Assembly: GCA_024402455.1 (NCBI GenBank)
Contig: JAKSTS010000068.1
Span: 1 to 8,992 of the forward strand
DNA from: Treponemataceae bacterium
Lineage (GTDB): Bacteria; Spirochaetota; Spirochaetia; Treponematales; Treponemataceae
DNA length: 8,992 nucleotides
Direction of reading: 5' to 3'
Of the stretch, positions 1 through 7,505 are shown piece after piece; within the stretch, counting starts at the first letter, position 1; the number at the start of each line of letters is the position of its first letter. A program made the translations under genes and the position numbers. Below the pieces are notes generated by a model that was not told where the DNA came from, did no database searches, and saw nothing but the letters and a program-made list of their open reading frames with translations.

Positions 1-97
1 TGATTAACTTTATGACGAAAATAAAAATGCTGCATAAATTGAACTGTTTAATGAATTATTTGCACAGATGAAAGAGGCAAACCATGAAGCCGAATAA
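1..97 (+). pseudogene. sbcD: Probable 3' end of sbcD (nuclease subunit), with in-frame stops
   Basis: The frame that ends in TAA at 95-97 reads IELFNELFAQMKEANHEAE from base 38. It resembles the C-terminal helix of SbcD exonucleases, which commonly ends in an LFNEL-like stretch, and sbcD normally sits directly upstream of sbcC. It overlaps the sbcC start (ATG at 84) by 14 bases, as expected for translational coupling. The same frame upstream reads LYDENKNAA between TAA codons at 5-7 and 35-37. Both would become GAA (Glu) by one T-to-G change, which would restore a continuous SbcD-like tail. So the end of sbcD may be broken here, or these are sequence errors near a contig edge. Only about 30 codons are visible, so the SbcD assignment rests mostly on position. 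Confidence 0.4.
71..77 (+). promoter_or_regulatory. Ribosome binding site of sbcC
   Basis: AAAGAGG lies six bases before the ATG at 84 and inside the putative sbcD tail. It supports this start codon and coupled translation with the upstream gene. Confidence 0.6.
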
Positions 98-3000
98 ACT
101 TGAACTTGAAAATATTGGACCTTTTAGAAAAAGCACTGTCATTGACTTTTCAAAACTTGGCAACATGTTTTTAATCTGCGGTGACACCGGAGCAGGCAAG
201 ACAACAATTTTAGATTCAATATGTTTTGCTCTTTATGGTTCTTTGCCTGGTTCGCATCCCAAAATGATAAAAAATCTGCGTTCAGATTTTGCAGAAAAAG
301 GTGAAATTGCAAAAGTAAGTTTTGATTTTTCAATTAATGGCAGCCGTTACAAAATTGACCGCACACCGCCGTGTCCATATATTGACCGCAAAGGCAACGA
401 AGCCGAAAAACCTGCAGAAGTTGTGCTCTATAAATTTTGCGGGAACGACAAAAAAGAAGACTGGTCGCTGCTTTTTAATAAAACAAACGAAGCTAACGAA
501 GCAATTGAAAATCTAATTGGTCTTAAAATAGACGAATTTTCAAAGATTGTGCTTTTGCCTCAGGGCGACTTTGCTGAATTTCTTCGTCTTTCTTCAAATC
601 AAAGAAAAGATGCACTTGCAAAGCTTTTTCCAATAGATGATTACCGTCTGATAACAGAATTTGCTAAAAGCAAAGAAGACGAATTCAGGACCGAGCATAA
701 AATTATTGAAGCACAGCTTGCTGCACTGCAAAAAAATTTTGATGCAGCAGCTGCAGATGAAACGCTCAAGGAATTTGGTGAAAAAGAAAAAACTCTAAAC
801 GCCGAACAGGATGAACTTTACAGAAAGCAGCTTGAATATGCTGCTCAAATTGAAAAATCAGCAGCTTTAGAAAAAAAATTTGATGATTTGGAAAATCTTA
901 AAAAAGAGAATGAAAACGTCCTTGAAAACGGCGTAATTATAGAAGAGCTTGAATCTAAACTTGAAAACAATAAAAAAGCACTGCTTGCAAAAGTATCTTT
1001 TGAAAATTTTAAAGATAAAGAAAAACATCTTAAAGATTTAGAAGAAAATGTCTTGGCTAAAACCCGGATGCTTGAAAGTGCAAAAGAAAAAGCACTGCAG
1101 TTTGAATTACAGGCTTCTTCAATTGATGAGAAAAAAGAAAAAATTAAAGTTCTGCCAGTAACAATAAACGAGCTTGAGCGTGCTTTGACAATTGAAAAAG
1201 ACATAATTCCATTAAAACAGGAATGTCTTGACGCAGAAAATGCAAAAAACGAGCTGTCGCAGAAGCTAAAAAATTTGCAGAATTTTATTGAAAAGACACA
1301 AATCGAAGCAAGTCAAACAGAATCATTGATTTTGCCGCAGGAAGAACTTGATTCTGCTTACGATAAAGCTTCTGCTCAATTGAGCGAGGCAAAGGAAGCT
1401 AAAAAATATCTTGAAGCTTATAATAAACTTCAGCAGGAAATGAAAAGTGCAGAAGAAGGTTATGAAGCAAGCAATGCAAGATATGAACGTGCAAAAAAAG
1501 CATTTGATTTGCTGAAAACAGAAATTAACGAGCTTGAAGCTCAGCTTCATGTTTTAGACCAGAACAAGAAAGCATTTGAACTTGCAAAAGACTTGCAGGA
1601 AGGCGAACCTTGCCCTGTCTGCGGTTCGGTTCATCATCCAAAACTTGCAGATTTTTTGAATGCAGATTTTCCAATTGAAGAAAGACTTCTGCAAAAAAAA
1701 GAAAGTCTTCCGGAAATTGAATCGCAGGAACGGGAAGCACTGCAGATTTTTTCTGGTGTAAAAAGCCGTTACGAAGATGCAAAATCAAGGCTTGAGAATG
1801 CAGAAAAACCTGTTTTTGAAGCTTCTGCCTTGCTTGAAAAAGCTGTTGACAAGATAAATGAAGCTACGAACAATCGTGAAAAAAACAGACGGTATAATAA
1901 TAGGCTCAACGATTTGAGAAAAAAACTTGAAAATGCAAGAAACGATAACAATGTTTTTCAGACGGAACTTGTAAAAATTACTCAAAACTTGTCTGCAAAA
2001 AGTGCAAAACTTGAAAATTTAACAAACCAGTTTAATAATCTTACAAAAGAAACGCTGCTTCAAAATGAAACGGCAGAAGCTGCAGTAAAACGCTTAAAAA
2101 GCGAGCTTGAAAAACTTCGCAATGCAATTGAATCTTTTGAAACAGAAAAAGCCCAAAATGAAAGAATTGTGACCGAGTGTTCTTCTGAAAAACAGGTTTA
2201 TGAAAAACAGACTGAAAACTTGAAAAAAGAATTTGATGAAACATCTTTGATTCTAAAAGAACAGCTTCAAAAGTACAATTTTGAAACAGTAAAAGATTTA
2301 GAAAATGCCTTTTTGACAGAAGCTGAATGTGCATCTATCGAAGAAAAAATCACTGAATGGAAAGCACAAAAAGAACAGCTTGCCGGTCAGATTGAAGCGC
2401 TTGGTGCAGAATTAAAAGATGTGACGCGCCCGGATATTGCAAAATTAGAAGAAGAAGCCAATGAAATTGCAGAAAAGTACAGGCAAAAAACAGAAGAATT
2501 GAAAGGTGTTCTGCTTAAAAAACAGGAAATTATTGAAAATCAAAAAAAATGGAACGATTTGAATGATAAAATGCTTTCAATTGAAAAACAGAGCAGCAAA
2601 TATGTTGAACTTTCAAAAGACCTTTCAGGCGACAACCCAAAAAAATTGAGTTTTGAATCCTGGATTTTGGGTGTTTATCTTGAAGAAATTGCAGCACATG
2701 CAAGCCGCCGCCTTTCGCGCATTTCAGACGGCCGCTATGCGCTGCATTTAAAGACAGAACAGACAAGCGGCAGACAGAAATATGCCGGTCTTAATCTTGA
2801 AATTTTTGATGCAAATACAGGAAAAAAACGCCCGTGCGATACATTGTCTGGCGGAGAAACTTTTTTTGTTTCAATAAGCCTGGCGCTTGCACTTACAGAT
2901 GTAGTGCAGAGTAGAAGCGGCGGCGTTCAGCTTGATTCTCTGTTTATTGATGAAGGTTTTGGTTCACTTGATGATGCAACTTTAGAAAAAGCATTGTCTG

Positions 3001-3134
3001 TGCTTGATGAAATTCGTGAAAACCGCATGATTGGCATTATTTCGCATGTAGGTGAACTGAAAAACCGTATTCTTCATCGCATTGAAGTTTCAAAAAGCCA
3101 GAACGGTTCAACACTCAATGTAATTGGCAAATAG
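84..3134 (+). CDS. sbcC: Exonuclease subunit SbcC (Rad50-like SMC ATPase)
   Basis: SbcC is the ATPase partner of the SbcD nuclease. The SbcCD complex opens hairpins and protein-blocked DNA ends during repair and replication. The 1016-residue protein has the full family layout. Walker A GDTGAGKT is at residues 33-40, and the Q-loop PQGDFAEF is around Gln160. Long Glu/Lys-rich coiled coils follow. A zinc hook CPVC at 510-513 lies near the middle, where two SbcC chains dimerise. After the second coiled coil come the ABC signature LSGGE (921-925), Walker B LFIDE (953-957) with Glu957 as the catalytic glutamate, the D-loop SLDD and the switch histidine His988 in SHVGEL. Length is normal and the gene looks intact. 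The ATG at 84 has a good ribosome binding site and puts Walker A at the usual distance from the N terminus. It probably forms an operon with the sbcD-like tail upstream. Confidence 0.96.
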   Translation: MKPNKLELENIGPFRKSTVIDFSKLGNMFLICGDTGAGKTTILDSICFALYGSLPGSHPKMIKNLRSDFAEKGEIAKVSFDFSINGSRYKIDRTPPCPYIDRKGNEAEKPAEVVLYKFCGNDKKEDWSLLFNKTNEANEAIENLIGLKIDEFSKIVLLPQGDFAEFLRLSSNQRKDALAKLFPIDDYRLITEFAKSKEDEFRTEHKIIEAQLAALQKNFDAAAADETLKEFGEKEKTLNAEQDELYRKQLEYAAQIEKSAALEKKFDDLENLKKENENVLENGVIIEELESKLENNKKALLAKVSFENFKDKEKHLKDLEENVLAKTRMLESAKEKALQFELQASSIDEKKEKIKVLPVTINELERALTIEKDIIPLKQECLDAENAKNELSQKLKNLQNFIEKTQIEASQTESLILPQEELDSAYDKASAQLSEAKEAKKYLEAYNKLQQEMKSAEEGYEASNARYERAKKAFDLLKTEINELEAQLHVLDQNKKAFELAKDLQEGEPCPVCGSVHHPKLADFLNADFPIEERLLQKKESLPEIESQEREALQIFSGVKSRYEDAKSRLENAEKPVFEASALLEKAVDKINEATNNREKNRRYNNRLNDLRKKLENARNDNNVFQTELVKITQNLSAKSAKLENLTNQFNNLTKETLLQNETAEAAVKRLKSELEKLRNAIESFETEKAQNERIVTECSSEKQVYEKQTENLKKEFDETSLILKEQLQKYNFETVKDLENAFLTEAECASIEEKITEWKAQKEQLAGQIEALGAELKDVTRPDIAKLEEEANEIAEKYRQKTEELKGVLLKKQEIIENQKKWNDLNDKMLSIEKQSSKYVELSKDLSGDNPKKLSFESWILGVYLEEIAAHASRRLSRISDGRYALHLKTEQTSGRQKYAGLNLEIFDANTGKKRPCDTLSGGETFFVSISLALALTDVVQSRSGGVQLDSLFIDEGFGSLDDATLEKALSVLDEIRENRMIGIISHVGELKNRILHRIEVSKSQNGSTLNVIGK

Positions 3135-3160
3135 TTCTAAAAAAGCTGGTTCCTGCTTGT

Positions 3161-3190
3161 TTGACAATATGCAATTTTATAAGCTATATT
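3161..3190 (+). promoter_or_regulatory. Sigma70-type promoter of pncB, at the start codon
   Basis: A perfect -35 TTGACA (3161-3166) and a -10 TATATT (3185-3190) are separated by 18 bases. Transcription would normally begin 7 or 8 bases after the -10, at 3197-3198, which is the A of the pncB ATG. The gene can therefore be transcribed independently of sbcC, with little or no 5' leader. Confidence 0.7.
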
Positions 3191-3197
3191 CATCGCT

Positions 3198-4655
3198 ATG
3201 AATGATTTGCAGCGCAGTGCGCTTTTTACTGATTTTTATGAACTGACAATGGCGCAGGGGTATTGGAAAAAGAATAAAAACTCTACGGCAGTTTTTGATA
3301 TGTTTTTCAGGCGTCAGCCTTTCGGCGGCGGTTTTTCAATTTTTGCCGGTCTCCAAAGTCTGCTTGAAACTCTGGAAAATTTCAGTTTTTCTGCTGAAGA
3401 TTTGGACTATTTACGAAGCCTTAATTTTTTTGAAGACGATTTTCTTGAATATCTTAAAAATTTCAAATTTTCAGGTGATTTATATGCAATGCAGGAAGGT
3501 TCGGTTATTTTTCCGGAAGAACCTGTGCTGCGCGTCTGCGGTAATATTGTTGAAGCACAGATTATTGAAGGTCTTGTGCTTAACCAGATTAATTTTCAAA
3601 GTTTAATTGCAACAAAAACTGCCAGAATCTGGCTTGCTTCAAATAAAGGTGCCGTAATGGAATTCGGGCTTCGCCGTGCGCAGGGTGCAGACGGTGCTTT
3701 AAGTGCAACACGTGCTTCTTATATTGGTGGTGCTTCGTCTACAAGCAACACTCTTGCAGGCAAACTTTACGGCATTCCAGTCTGCGGCACAATGGCACAT
3801 TCGTGGATTATGTCGTTTGATTCTGAACTTGAAGCTTTTCGTGCTTATGCAGATTTGTACCCGGAAAATTCGATTTTTCTTATTGATACATATGACACGC
3901 TTCATTCGGGCATAAAAAATGCAATTGTTGTCGGAAAAGAACTGGCAAAAAAAGGCTGTAATTTTGGTGTGCGGCTTGATTCCGGCGACATTCAGTATCT
4001 TTCTAAAGAAGTAAGGCGTCAGCTTGACGAAGCTGGACTGCAGGATGCTTTTATAACAGTTTCAAATGAATTGACAGAAGAAATTATTGAAACGCTTGTT
4101 CATGAAAAAGCTCCGGTTGACAGCTGGGGTGTCGGCACGAATATGGTAACAGGCGGCACCGAAGCTTCGTTCAGCGGTGTTTATAAACTTGCAGCACGCA
4201 AAGACAAAGCAACTGGTCAGATGGTTGCCACAATGAAAATATCTGATAACCCCAAAAAAACAACAAACCCTGGCATAAAAAATGTGTGGCGGCTTTTTGA
4301 CGAAAAAGGCATGGCATGTGGAGATATTCTGGCTTTGGAGCATGAAACAATTTCAACTGAAAAATCTTCAATGTTTTTTCATCCTTCCGGAGATTACAGA
4401 CAGTTTGCCTTTAAACCTGCTGCCGTAAAGCAGCTGCTTGAGCTTAAGATAAAAGACGGAAAGCGCCTTTCAATATGTTCGCCAAAAGAAGCTTTAGATA
4501 AAGCCCGAAATACAGCAGTTTCTCAGCTTGAATATTTTGATGATTCGTATAAGCGGATTTTGAATCCACATATTTATAAGGTTTCTGTTACAGAAGAACT
4601 TTTAAAGTTTAAAATGTCTTTTCTTCGTGCAGAAGGGCTGAAAATTTTTGAATGA
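3198..4655 (+). CDS. pncB: Nicotinate phosphoribosyltransferase
   Basis: This enzyme joins nicotinate to PRPP, with ATP hydrolysis, to give nicotinate mononucleotide. That is the entry step of the Preiss-Handler NAD salvage route in the cytosol. The 485-residue protein matches the family in length and motifs. These include the N-terminal ALFTDFYELTMAQGYW, FGLRRAQG around Arg159-Arg160, SYIGGASSTSNTLAG, GTMAHSW with His201 as the likely phosphorylated histidine, FLIDTYDT, GVRLDSGD (257-264) and DSWGVGTNMVTG. The ATG at 3198 is required because the conserved N-terminal block starts a few residues later. The next in-frame methionine lies inside that block, and a stop at 3180-3182 excludes an upstream start. 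There is no Shine-Dalgarno sequence, and the promoter abuts the ATG. It follows sbcC by 63 bases and converges with the next gene. Confidence 0.95.
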   Translation: MNDLQRSALFTDFYELTMAQGYWKKNKNSTAVFDMFFRRQPFGGGFSIFAGLQSLLETLENFSFSAEDLDYLRSLNFFEDDFLEYLKNFKFSGDLYAMQEGSVIFPEEPVLRVCGNIVEAQIIEGLVLNQINFQSLIATKTARIWLASNKGAVMEFGLRRAQGADGALSATRASYIGGASSTSNTLAGKLYGIPVCGTMAHSWIMSFDSELEAFRAYADLYPENSIFLIDTYDTLHSGIKNAIVVGKELAKKGCNFGVRLDSGDIQYLSKEVRRQLDEAGLQDAFITVSNELTEEIIETLVHEKAPVDSWGVGTNMVTGGTEASFSGVYKLAARKDKATGQMVATMKISDNPKKTTNPGIKNVWRLFDEKGMACGDILALEHETISTEKSSMFFHPSGDYRQFAFKPAAVKQLLELKIKDGKRLSICSPKEALDKARNTAVSQLEYFDDSYKRILNPHIYKVSVTEELLKFKMSFLRAEGLKIFE

Positions 4656-4686
4656 GCTGAATGCTGTTTTTGCTCAAACTTAAGGT

Positions 4687-5910
4687 CTAGTTCCGCTTAT
4701 ATTCGTTATTTGCTATGCGTTCAAACAATGTTTTGTATGCTTCATTTGAGTCAGCAAGTTTTTTTATTTTGTCATTGTCAATGATTAACAGCCTTGTATC
4801 TGCAGCTGCAGCAAAAGACATGCCTTCTGAGGCTTTGTATAAAGGCAAAAGAATGTTGTCTGTCTTGTAAACCTGCTGTTCGTCATTTGCCAAAGTGCAG
4901 TTTACGCTGCCGCTTATCAAAAAAGCAGATTGTTCAGCATTGCTGCTGCAGATTTTATCGCCTTTTTTAAAGTCTTGAAGCGCTATGTTTTCCATTTCAA
5001 GTTCAGCAGCTTTCGGGGAATTTTCGATGCAGAAATAAACTTCGTTGCCTTTTTCGTTATAAGAAAGCTCTTTTACCATGCGTTCTGTCATTTTGATGCC
5101 CATGCCGTGCAGGTCTGGCAGAATGTCTTTTTTAAGCATTGCACGCCAGTCAAAGCCGAGCCCTTCGTCTTTTATTGCAAAGTATGTTTCTGTTATGCAC
5201 GCATTGTAATCCAGCGTTATTTTTTTGGAATTAATGTCCGGATCAATATTTCGTTCTGCAATGAGTTCAAGAATGTCATGACCAGATTCAAGCCAATGTG
5301 TTTTTTCGTCATATGTAATGTTGCAGTTGCCGTGTTCAAGGGCATTTAGAAGCATTTCCATAAGCGAAGTCTGCAAAAGGAACTTGCCGTCCATGTCGAT
5401 TTTGCCTGTGTTTGTCAGGTATGTAACGATAAGATCTGCGTAAATGACAATGTCTGCCGAATCGTTGTCGCATATTAATGTTCCAGCCCCGTTTATGCCG
5501 GCTTTTGTCTGCAGCACTTTGTTGAACAGAAACTGAATGTTCTGCATGAAAATCTTAAACAGTCGCGTACAGTTGCGAAGAAATTCCCTTTCGTTTATGC
5601 ACAATAAAAGATTAGGGTTTGTTTCCATTTCAAGTGCCATTCGTTCGCCTTCATCAGAAACAATTACAAGAATATTCAAAAAGTCAAAGTACTTGTCATT
5701 TTTTAACGAATCATAAAAATTATCTGGTTTTAATTCATTTGATGTAAAGTCAATTACAATCAGTTCACAGAAATTATTCCGAATGAAAAATTCCATGTCG
5801 TTGCATGAATTAAAAATCTGGATTTTAAAATAATCTTTATGCTCGGTTTCCATAACCGAAAGAGCATGAGTAATGGCTTCTGTTGTTGACAAAACTGGTA
5901 CTGTAATCAT
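4687..5910 (-). CDS. Degenerate receiver / RsbW-like ATPase / CRP-like fold regulator
   Basis: This is a cytosolic three-part signalling protein of about 407 residues with no assigned name. Residues 1-120 look like a CheY-type receiver: the strand LIVIDF carries Asp54, but the acidic pair after strand 1 and the conserved lysine after strand 5 are missing, so ordinary phosphorylation is doubtful. Residues about 150-300 form a GHKL ATPase closest in style to RsbW/SpoIIAB anti-sigma kinases: N-box EMLLNALEHGN with Asn189, G1 box DEGLGFD from Asp248, and G2 box HGMGIKM with Gly269 and Gly271. No histidine-kinase phosphoacceptor domain is seen. Residues about 305-400 resemble a cyclic-nucleotide-binding barrel (FKKGD, FLISGSV), but the phosphate-binding arginine motif is not visible. 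I chose the ATG at 5910 because it overlaps the ttcA stop as TGATG. A TTG codon directly precedes it. The output could be an anti-sigma or partner-switch step, which is inference. Confidence 0.8.
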   Translation of the reverse strand: MITVPVLSTTEAITHALSVMETEHKDYFKIQIFNSCNDMEFFIRNNFCELIVIDFTSNELKPDNFYDSLKNDKYFDFLNILVIVSDEGERMALEMETNPNLLLCINEREFLRNCTRLFKIFMQNIQFLFNKVLQTKAGINGAGTLICDNDSADIVIYADLIVTYLTNTGKIDMDGKFLLQTSLMEMLLNALEHGNCNITYDEKTHWLESGHDILELIAERNIDPDINSKKITLDYNACITETYFAIKDEGLGFDWRAMLKKDILPDLHGMGIKMTERMVKELSYNEKGNEVYFCIENSPKAAELEMENIALQDFKKGDKICSSNAEQSAFLISGSVNCTLANDEQQVYKTDNILLPLYKASEGMSFAAAADTRLLIIDNDKIKKLADSNEAYKTLFERIANNEYKRN

Positions 5911-6644
5911 CAATCGTACTCTTCATTTTTGTATGGATATGTAAGATATTCCATACGCACATTTCGCAATGCATTGAAAAGCCTCTGCTTTTCTGCATTA
6001 TTTCCCTGTGTTAAAGCTTCAAGCCTTTTTCTTGCTTCTTTGCGGCCTGAATTATCCTGATAAGAACAAGTACAAGTTGTTGAGCTGTAGCCAGCTGTCT
6101 GTGCATGTTCTTGAATCATTGTAACAGGTGCCATGCAAAGCGGCCGTATAATCGTAACAGGATATTTCCTGTACGTAAGCCGTGGCGGCATCGTTGAAAG
6201 CTGCCCTTTGTTTAAAGCATTCATCAGCAGTGTTTCAAGAATGTCATCCAAATGATGCCCTAGAGCAATTTTGTTGAAACCGTTTTCTATGGCATAATTG
6301 TTCAATTCTGTGCGGCGCTGTGTTGAACACCACCAGCAGTTCATTGTTCTGCCTGGCTTTAGCCTTTCTATAACAGAAACAGTTAAAACCTTGAGCGGAA
6401 TGCCCCATTTTTCAAAGGATTCAATCAGTTCCGGGCTGAGTGGTGGTGCAATGTCTGTTGCAACATGCAGCGCTGTTACAGAAAAGTTTTCGCGCTTTTG
6501 CTTTTGACGATATGCAAAATATTCAATCAATGCAGTTGAATCTTTGCCACCAGAGGCGCCGACTAATATGTTGTCTCCTTCTTCTATAAGGCGGTAATCA
6601 TACACCGCACGGTCTATTATGCTAAAAAGTTTTGGTTGCGACAT
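5910..6644 (-). CDS. ttcA: TtcA-family tRNA 2-thiocytidine synthetase
   Basis: TtcA enzymes adenylate and thiolate cytidine 32 of certain tRNAs, using ATP and a [4Fe-4S] cluster. The protein has an N-type PP-loop SGGKDST starting at Ser31, a CWWC motif (Cys103, Cys106) and a later CTC pair (Cys191, Cys193). This gives the three-cysteine cluster site known in the family. GHHLDD and MPPRL...IRPL are also typical. I chose the ATG at 6644, which gives 244 residues, over a GTG at 6710 that would add 22 residues, FSKFSC-like and unconserved in appearance. The shorter form places the PP-loop at the usual distance from the N terminus and coincides with the predicted transcription start. It overlaps the downstream regulator by one base (TGATG), so the two are probably translated together. 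The exact tRNA target is inferred from the family, and related PP-loop enzymes such as TtuA types are a less likely alternative. Confidence 0.85.
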   Translation of the reverse strand: MSQPKLFSIIDRAVYDYRLIEEGDNILVGASGGKDSTALIEYFAYRQKQKRENFSVTALHVATDIAPPLSPELIESFEKWGIPLKVLTVSVIERLKPGRTMNCWWCSTQRRTELNNYAIENGFNKIALGHHLDDILETLLMNALNKGQLSTMPPRLTYRKYPVTIIRPLCMAPVTMIQEHAQTAGYSSTTCTCSYQDNSGRKEARKRLEALTQGNNAEKQRLFNALRNVRMEYLTYPYKNEEYD

Positions 6645-6650
6645 TAACAA

Positions 6651-6659
6651 AGTATAGCA
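6651..6659 (-). promoter_or_regulatory. Extended -10 promoter of ttcA, at the start codon
   Basis: On the minus strand TGCTATACT (6659 to 6651) is an extended -10 (TGnTATAAT type). A weak -35, TTACGA, lies 18 bases upstream at 6680-6675. Six bases separate the -10 from the ATG at 6644, so the expected first transcribed base is the A of the start codon. No Shine-Dalgarno sequence is present. Confidence 0.6.
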
Positions 6660-6700
6660 CGAGAATTTAGAAAATCGTAAATTTTTTATGTTATTTTTTT

Positions 6701-6736
6701 GCAAAATCACAAAAAAGAGAACGGTTGTGTTTTTGC
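6701..6736. repeat. Inverted repeat upstream of the ttcA promoter
   Basis: GCAAAATCACA (6701-6711) pairs with TGTGTTTTTGC (6726-6736) with a single T-T mismatch, and the loop is 14 bases. It sits about 57-92 bases upstream of the predicted ttcA transcription start. Neither strand has a T tract directly after the stem, so it is a poor terminator. It could be an operator or chance structure. Confidence 0.35.
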
Positions 6737-6748
6737 CTGCGGTGCTGA

Positions 6749-6800
6749 GAAAACTGAAGCTAGAATTTCAGGTTGTGTATATTTTTATAATGCAGTTTTC
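6749..6800. repeat. 8-bp inverted repeat in the intergenic region
   Basis: GAAAACTG (6749-6756) and CAGTTTTC (6793-6800) are perfect inverted copies. They enclose a smaller inverted pair, CTGAA and TTCAG. The repeat lies between the stop of the ParB-like gene and the ttcA promoter. It has no obvious terminator tail, and its role is unknown. Confidence 0.25.
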
Positions 6801-6868
6801 CTGATTTTCCGGGGCATGGGCGGACATGCAAATAAATTCAGTAGTGCTGCGTGATAAATAATATTATG

Positions 6869-7495
6869 TTATCGGTCTAATTCTTTTAAGGCTTTTCCAA
6901 CTGGCTTTTTGAAAAGCAGAAGTCGTGCTGCATTCAAAATACCGATGACGATAAAAACTACAGAAACTGTATCTGAAAGCAGATGAACGATCATGCTTAT
7001 GTAGCTTTTTTTATAGAGAATTGCACCGGCTGCAATTAGTACAATGCCGATTGGAATAAGCAGCAGCATGCGTTTTGCAGAAGCTATCTTTTCTTTTCGC
7101 TTTTCTTCAGATGTTTCGTTTATGCCTGTAAAGAAATTTTTAAACCATTCAAGTAGCCTGCGCCCTAAGCTTGGGTTTCTTAATTTTTCAAGCTCCCTGT
7201 AACCGTTAATAAGTTCTTCTTGAGAAAAATCGACCCGCTGTGTATTTTCTTCCAGCTCCATTTCAAGCAGCGTAAGCTTGTCTGAAACAGAAACTATTCT
7301 GGCTTCAATTGTTGACCAGCCAAGTGCACGGGCTGCTTCAAGACGGCGGTGCCCGGCAACAAGCTCGTAACGTTCGTTTATTGTAATTGGTGTCAAAAGC
7401 CCGTAAAGGCGGAGACTTTCTTTTAGAGCAGCAAGATCGCCCATGTCTTTTCTTACGCGTTTTTTGATTTTTATTTCATCAATGTTTACAAGCAT
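6869..7495 (-). CDS. ParB-N-domain protein with C-terminal membrane segments
   Basis: The N-terminal part, about 100 residues, is a ParB/Spo0J-type N-terminal domain. It begins MLVNIDEIKIKKRVRKDMGD, continues with LKESLRLYGLLTPITI, and carries the box II motif GHRRLEAARALGW, which in true ParB belongs to the CTP/phosphate-binding site. A charged linker and an amphipathic stretch (LLEWFKNFF) follow. Then come two hydrophobic segments, IPIGIVLIAAGAILY and VSVVFIVIGILNAARLLLF, which look like a membrane hairpin. No helix-turn-helix DNA-binding domain or ParB dimerisation domain is visible in the 208 residues, and no parA is nearby, so it is unlikely to be the chromosome partitioning ParB. It probably tethers a ParB-fold switch or sensor to the inner membrane, but its function is unknown. 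I chose the ATG at 7495 because AGGAG lies five bases upstream. An ATG at 7519 would add eight unconserved residues. Confidence 0.75.
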   Translation of the reverse strand: MLVNIDEIKIKKRVRKDMGDLAALKESLRLYGLLTPITINERYELVAGHRRLEAARALGWSTIEARIVSVSDKLTLLEMELEENTQRVDFSQEELINGYRELEKLRNPSLGRRLLEWFKNFFTGINETSEEKRKEKIASAKRMLLLIPIGIVLIAAGAILYKKSYISMIVHLLSDTVSVVFIVIGILNAARLLLFKKPVGKALKELDR

Positions 7496-7500
7496 TTGTT

Positions 7501-7505
7501 CTCCT
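7501..7505 (-). promoter_or_regulatory. Ribosome binding site of the ParB-like gene
   Basis: On the minus strand AGGAG is followed by AACAA and then the ATG at 7495. This canonical site decides the start, and it contrasts with the absence of any such site before pncB and ttcA. Confidence 0.75.

Noticed and set aside
1..97. TAA reassigned to a sense codon in this organism
   Set aside because: The ParB-like and PBP genes end naturally at TAA at family-typical positions, and no other gene needs TAA to be read through.
845..2766. Several open frames of 60-120 codons antisense to sbcC
   Set aside because: They have low-complexity Phe/Ser/Leu composition as expected opposite a Glu/Lys-rich coiled-coil gene, with no domains and no start signals.
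3135..3160. Possible terminator after sbcC
   Set aside because: AAGC/GCTT gives only a 4-bp stem and no real T tract follows.
4656..4686. Possible bidirectional terminator between pncB and the convergent regulator gene
   Set aside because: Only a 4-bp GAGC/GCTC stem with a long loop and interrupted T runs is present, too weak to call.
4930..5349. 139-codon open frame antisense to the regulator gene
   Set aside because: It lies opposite a clear multi-domain coding sequence and its translation shows no recognisable motif.
6645..6710. Longer TtcA starting with GTG at 6710
   Set aside because: The 22 extra residues do not look conserved, have no ribosome binding site, and would cover the extended -10 promoter. 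The ATG at 6644 fits the family.
6814..6829. GCATG/CATGC hairpin downstream of the ParB-like gene
   Set aside because: The stem is 5 bp with no T tract on either strand, so it is not convincing as a terminator.
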